The notes beneath the pieces are model-generated. The model saw only the letters and a program-made list of their open reading frames with translations. It had not been told where the DNA came from and did no database searches. From positions 124,001-188,000 of the forward strand of contig CAIPFE010000015.1 in assembly GCA_903864275.1 (NCBI GenBank): a DNA stretch of 64,000 bases, written 5' to 3'. This DNA comes from an uncultured Mucilaginibacter sp. Lineage in GTDB: Bacteria; Bacteroidota; Bacteroidia; Sphingobacteriales; Sphingobacteriaceae. Positions 61,759 through 64,000 of the stretch are shown piece by piece. The first letter of the stretch is position 1. Every line of letters begins with the position of its first letter. Position numbers and translations under genes: made by a program.

Positions 61759-64000
61759 ATGTTACACTTGAACACATACACTTTCCATATCACCCTTTAC
61801 GACCTTGCCTTTTTGGGCGCGATCTTTACCGGGCTTACTATTGCCCTTTTTTTATGGTTTACCCCAAGGATCAATCGCGCGGCAAACCGGTTACTTGCGC
61901 TGGCTTTGGCACTTGCAGTTTTGCGGATGGCCTGGCTGTTAGGTATCGACATAAAGCTTAGCGCCTACTATCCTCACTGGGCCCGGCTGCCGCTGCAATT
62001 TTCGCTCGCCATGGGGCCGCTTATCTATTTTTATGTGCTTAAAATAACGCGGCCGGAATATAAATTCGGTTGGAAGGATTTACAGCATTTTAGTCCTGTA
62101 CTGCTGGAACAGGTTGTGCTGGTATTGGCGGTTAATGAGAGCATCAGCACAGGCGCGGCTACTTACGATACATCAGTTTTCCGGCTGCTCAGTCCAATAG
62201 TTCAATTACTGGCGTTTATTTCGGTAATTATTTACCTGTATATGGCCCACAGGCAGATCGGGCGCTTTTACGGATCGATAAAATTTAACGGCGGCGATAG
62301 GTACCGGCATCATTTGCGCTGGCTGCACGGTTTGCTGGCTGCTTTTGGCGGGCTATGGCTGTTGTGGATACCTTGTGCCGCCACAGGTTACTTCGGTTAT
62401 CATAACCAGCAGGGCCAGCATATTTATTATTTGCTATACCTGCTTTTAGCGGCTATGATCACCTGGATCGGCGCCATGGCTTTTTTACGGCCTGATGGTG
62501 AAAGGCTGTTAGAAACATCCCCTGTTTCTAAATCATCAGCGTCGTCAGCGTCACGGCAAAAAGGCATTTGGCTGAAACGTGCTATGGAAGCCAACCGCTA
62601 TTTCGAAGACCCCGATATCAACCTAAGCTCGCTGGCCGAAAAACTGGTGATGCAGCCGCACGAGCTATCGCGGATAATTAACAACGTCCTCAAAAAAAAC
62701 TTCAACGATTTTATTAATGAATACCGGGTGCGCGAAGTAACGCGAAAAATGCAGGACCCTGCTTACGATCACATCACCCTGCTGGGCATTGCGTACGGGT
62801 CGGGTTTTAACTCGCAAACTACCTTTAACCGTATTTTTAAACAAATAACCGGCAAAAGCCCGGTGGAATACAAAAATGAACTAAAAAAAGAGCAGCCAAC
62901 TTATAATGTGGGCAGTATTACTCAAGTTGCGACGGTAATTTCGCATAGTGAAACCGCTACAAAGTGGTATCACTACAAATTAACACGCAATTATATGTTT
63001 AAAAATTATTTCAAAATAGCACGGCGCAACCTGATGCGCAATAAAAGCTATGCCGCTATTAATATTACCGGCCTGGCCGTTGGTATTGCTGTTTGTATGG
63101 TGATCTTTATCATTATACAATATCAAACAAGCTTTGATAATTTTCACGCAGAGAAAGATCGCATCTATCGTGTGCTAACAGAATATCATCATGCAGATGC
63201 TGGAAATATTTCTTACGGGAAAGACCTTTCGTTCCCGATGCCGGTAGGATTGAAAACGGGTTTTCCCCAAATAGAACAGGTAGCTCCGATTTTTGCAAGC
63301 CACGATGATCAGTTGCTGATACCTGATAATAACGGCCCGGTAAAAGAATTTAAAGAGCAGCGGGGCGTATTTTTTACGGGCCCTTCATTCTTTAAAATAT
63401 TTGATTTCCCTTTGCTCGCAGGTTCGTATGCCTCATTAAAAGATCCGAACAATGTATTGCTTACAAAAGAGATCGCAGAAAAATATTTCGGCGACTGGAA
63501 AACAGCCATAGGCAAAACCATTAAACTGCGGGCAGGCGGCTATATATTTGAGCACGGCACGGACGTGCTGAAAGTTTCGGGCATCCTTGCCACCATACCC
63601 GCAAATACCGACTTTCAGTTAAAACTTGTTGTAGCCTTTGGAACAGGTTTTACCGGAAGTTACCTGCAAAAGTCTACCGATTGGGATGTAACGGTAGCTG
63701 ACTTTGGTTGCTATATTTTATTGCCGCCCAATACTACGGCTGCCAATTTTAATCAGCAATTGCTGGCATACTCACGAAAGGTGGAATCTCCGGCCAATAA
63801 GGATAGCCATATTGTACAGTCATTAAACGCGGTACATTATGACGCTGAAGCGGGTAATTACAGTAACAAAACAATCAGTCACCAACTGCTCAATGTGTTG
63901 TGGCTGATCGCAGCATTCATCCTGCTAATTGCCTGCGTAAACTTTATCAATCTCTCCACTGCGCAAGCTGTTAATCGTGCAAAGGAGGTTGGTGTACGAA
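61759..64000 (+). CDS. Membrane AraC-type regulator fused in frame to FtsX/MacB permease (partial)
   Basis: ATG at 61759; no stop up to the right edge, 747 codons. Residues 1-242 hold about seven membrane helices (13-34, 42-60, 82-95, 112-128, 146-162, 190-206, 222-242). Residues 272-374 are an AraC HTH pair (INLSSLAEKLVMQPHELSRI, and GFNSQTTFNRIFKQITGKSP). A 38-residue linker follows, then from Met413 a MacB/FtsX permease: KNYFKIARRNLMRNKSYAAI, a membrane helix (432-454), a periplasmic domain, and a second helix at 713-735. I checked the frame line by line. Either a true fusion, a lost stop with internal start at 62995, or a sequence error; both parts are well conserved. Confidence 0.75.
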   Translation, partial: MLHLNTYTFHITLYDLAFLGAIFTGLTIALFLWFTPRINRAANRLLALALALAVLRMAWLLGIDIKLSAYYPHWARLPLQFSLAMGPLIYFYVLKITRPEYKFGWKDLQHFSPVLLEQVVLVLAVNESISTGAATYDTSVFRLLSPIVQLLAFISVIIYLYMAHRQIGRFYGSIKFNGGDRYRHHLRWLHGLLAAFGGLWLLWIPCAATGYFGYHNQQGQHIYYLLYLLLAAMITWIGAMAFLRPDGERLLETSPVSKSSASSASRQKGIWLKRAMEANRYFEDPDINLSSLAEKLVMQPHELSRIINNVLKKNFNDFINEYRVREVTRKMQDPAYDHITLLGIAYGSGFNSQTTFNRIFKQITGKSPVEYKNELKKEQPTYNVGSITQVATVISHSETATKWYHYKLTRNYMFKNYFKIARRNLMRNKSYAAINITGLAVGIAVCMVIFIIIQYQTSFDNFHAEKDRIYRVLTEYHHADAGNISYGKDLSFPMPVGLKTGFPQIEQVAPIFASHDDQLLIPDNNGPVKEFKEQRGVFFTGPSFFKIFDFPLLAGSYASLKDPNNVLLTKEIAEKYFGDWKTAIGKTIKLRAGGYIFEHGTDVLKVSGILATIPANTDFQLKLVVAFGTGFTGSYLQKSTDWDVTVADFGCYILLPPNTTAANFNQQLLAYSRKVESPANKDSHIVQSLNAVHYDAEAGNYSNKTISHQLLNVLWLIAAFILLIACVNFINLSTAQAVNRAKEVGVR

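Noticed and set aside
61737..61961. 74-codon plus-strand frame
   Set aside because: Different frame within the AraC-type gene, whose own frame is open for 747 codons.

Overview
The window reads as a chromosomal segment of a Bacteroidota bacterium of the Sphingobacteriaceae type (Mucilaginibacter or Pedobacter-like). The support is gene content: type IX secretion proteins PorT and a PorG-like barrel, a fused GldF-GldG next to dnaN, bacillithiol synthesis (BshB1), menaquinone methyltransferase, and the block skp/skp-bamA-uppS. Promoters also match the Bacteroidota consensus TTG-N19/20-TAnnTTTG. I saw no tRNA, rRNA or CRISPR array. Functional names come from recognised motifs and family memory; no database search was run.

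Layout. 0-5.4 kb: tail of a glutathione peroxidase, bshB1, an unknown protein, lysine 6-transaminase, an EEP-family phosphodiesterase/nuclease and an ammonium transporter. 5.5-15.3 kb: membrane arm of complex I (nuoH-I-J-K-L-M-N, minus strand) with a MuiA-like gene between nuoM and nuoN; subunits A-G are absent here. 15.4-28.5 kb: envelope and cofactor genes (murI, two Skp-like chaperones, bamA, uppS, an ExbD, a PorG-like barrel, nadK, a CBS protein, an alpha/beta hydrolase, yqeY, an SDR, porT, menG). 28.8-33.7 kb: sugar metabolism (Tat-exported Gfo/Idh/MocA oxidoreductase, DUF1080 protein, large six-hairpin glycosidase). 33.8-49.5 kb: mixed housekeeping, including engB, OsmC, a TPR histidine kinase, rpsT, a four-helix bundle protein, an S1/P1-like phospholipase/nuclease, TMEM175 and DedA membrane proteins, two DUF4397 lipoproteins, dnaN and gldFG. 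49.5-53.6 kb: three related beta-barrel proteins, a BamE-like lipoprotein and an HTH regulator.

53.7-61.4 kb is the accessory region: an IS30 element, an AT-rich DUF262-AlbA_2 protein, a CPBP protease with a divergent HxlR regulator, a hicAB toxin-antitoxin pair, several hairpin repeats and MITE-like elements, and a RepA-like ATPase. From 61.76 kb to the end one uninterrupted reading frame encodes a membrane AraC-type regulator joined to an FtsX/MacB permease.

The most unusual signal is in the gaps between genes. At about 18 sites there are degenerate runs of short near-repeats, each locus with its own unit. In most sites the run meets its own complement to make an imperfect palindrome, almost always with the G-rich, C-poor arm at the 5' side. 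Several arms run into coding ends and supply the last or first residues of proteins. One pair brackets a whole four-helix bundle gene, and similar sequence forms the C-terminal tail of the RepA-like ATPase.
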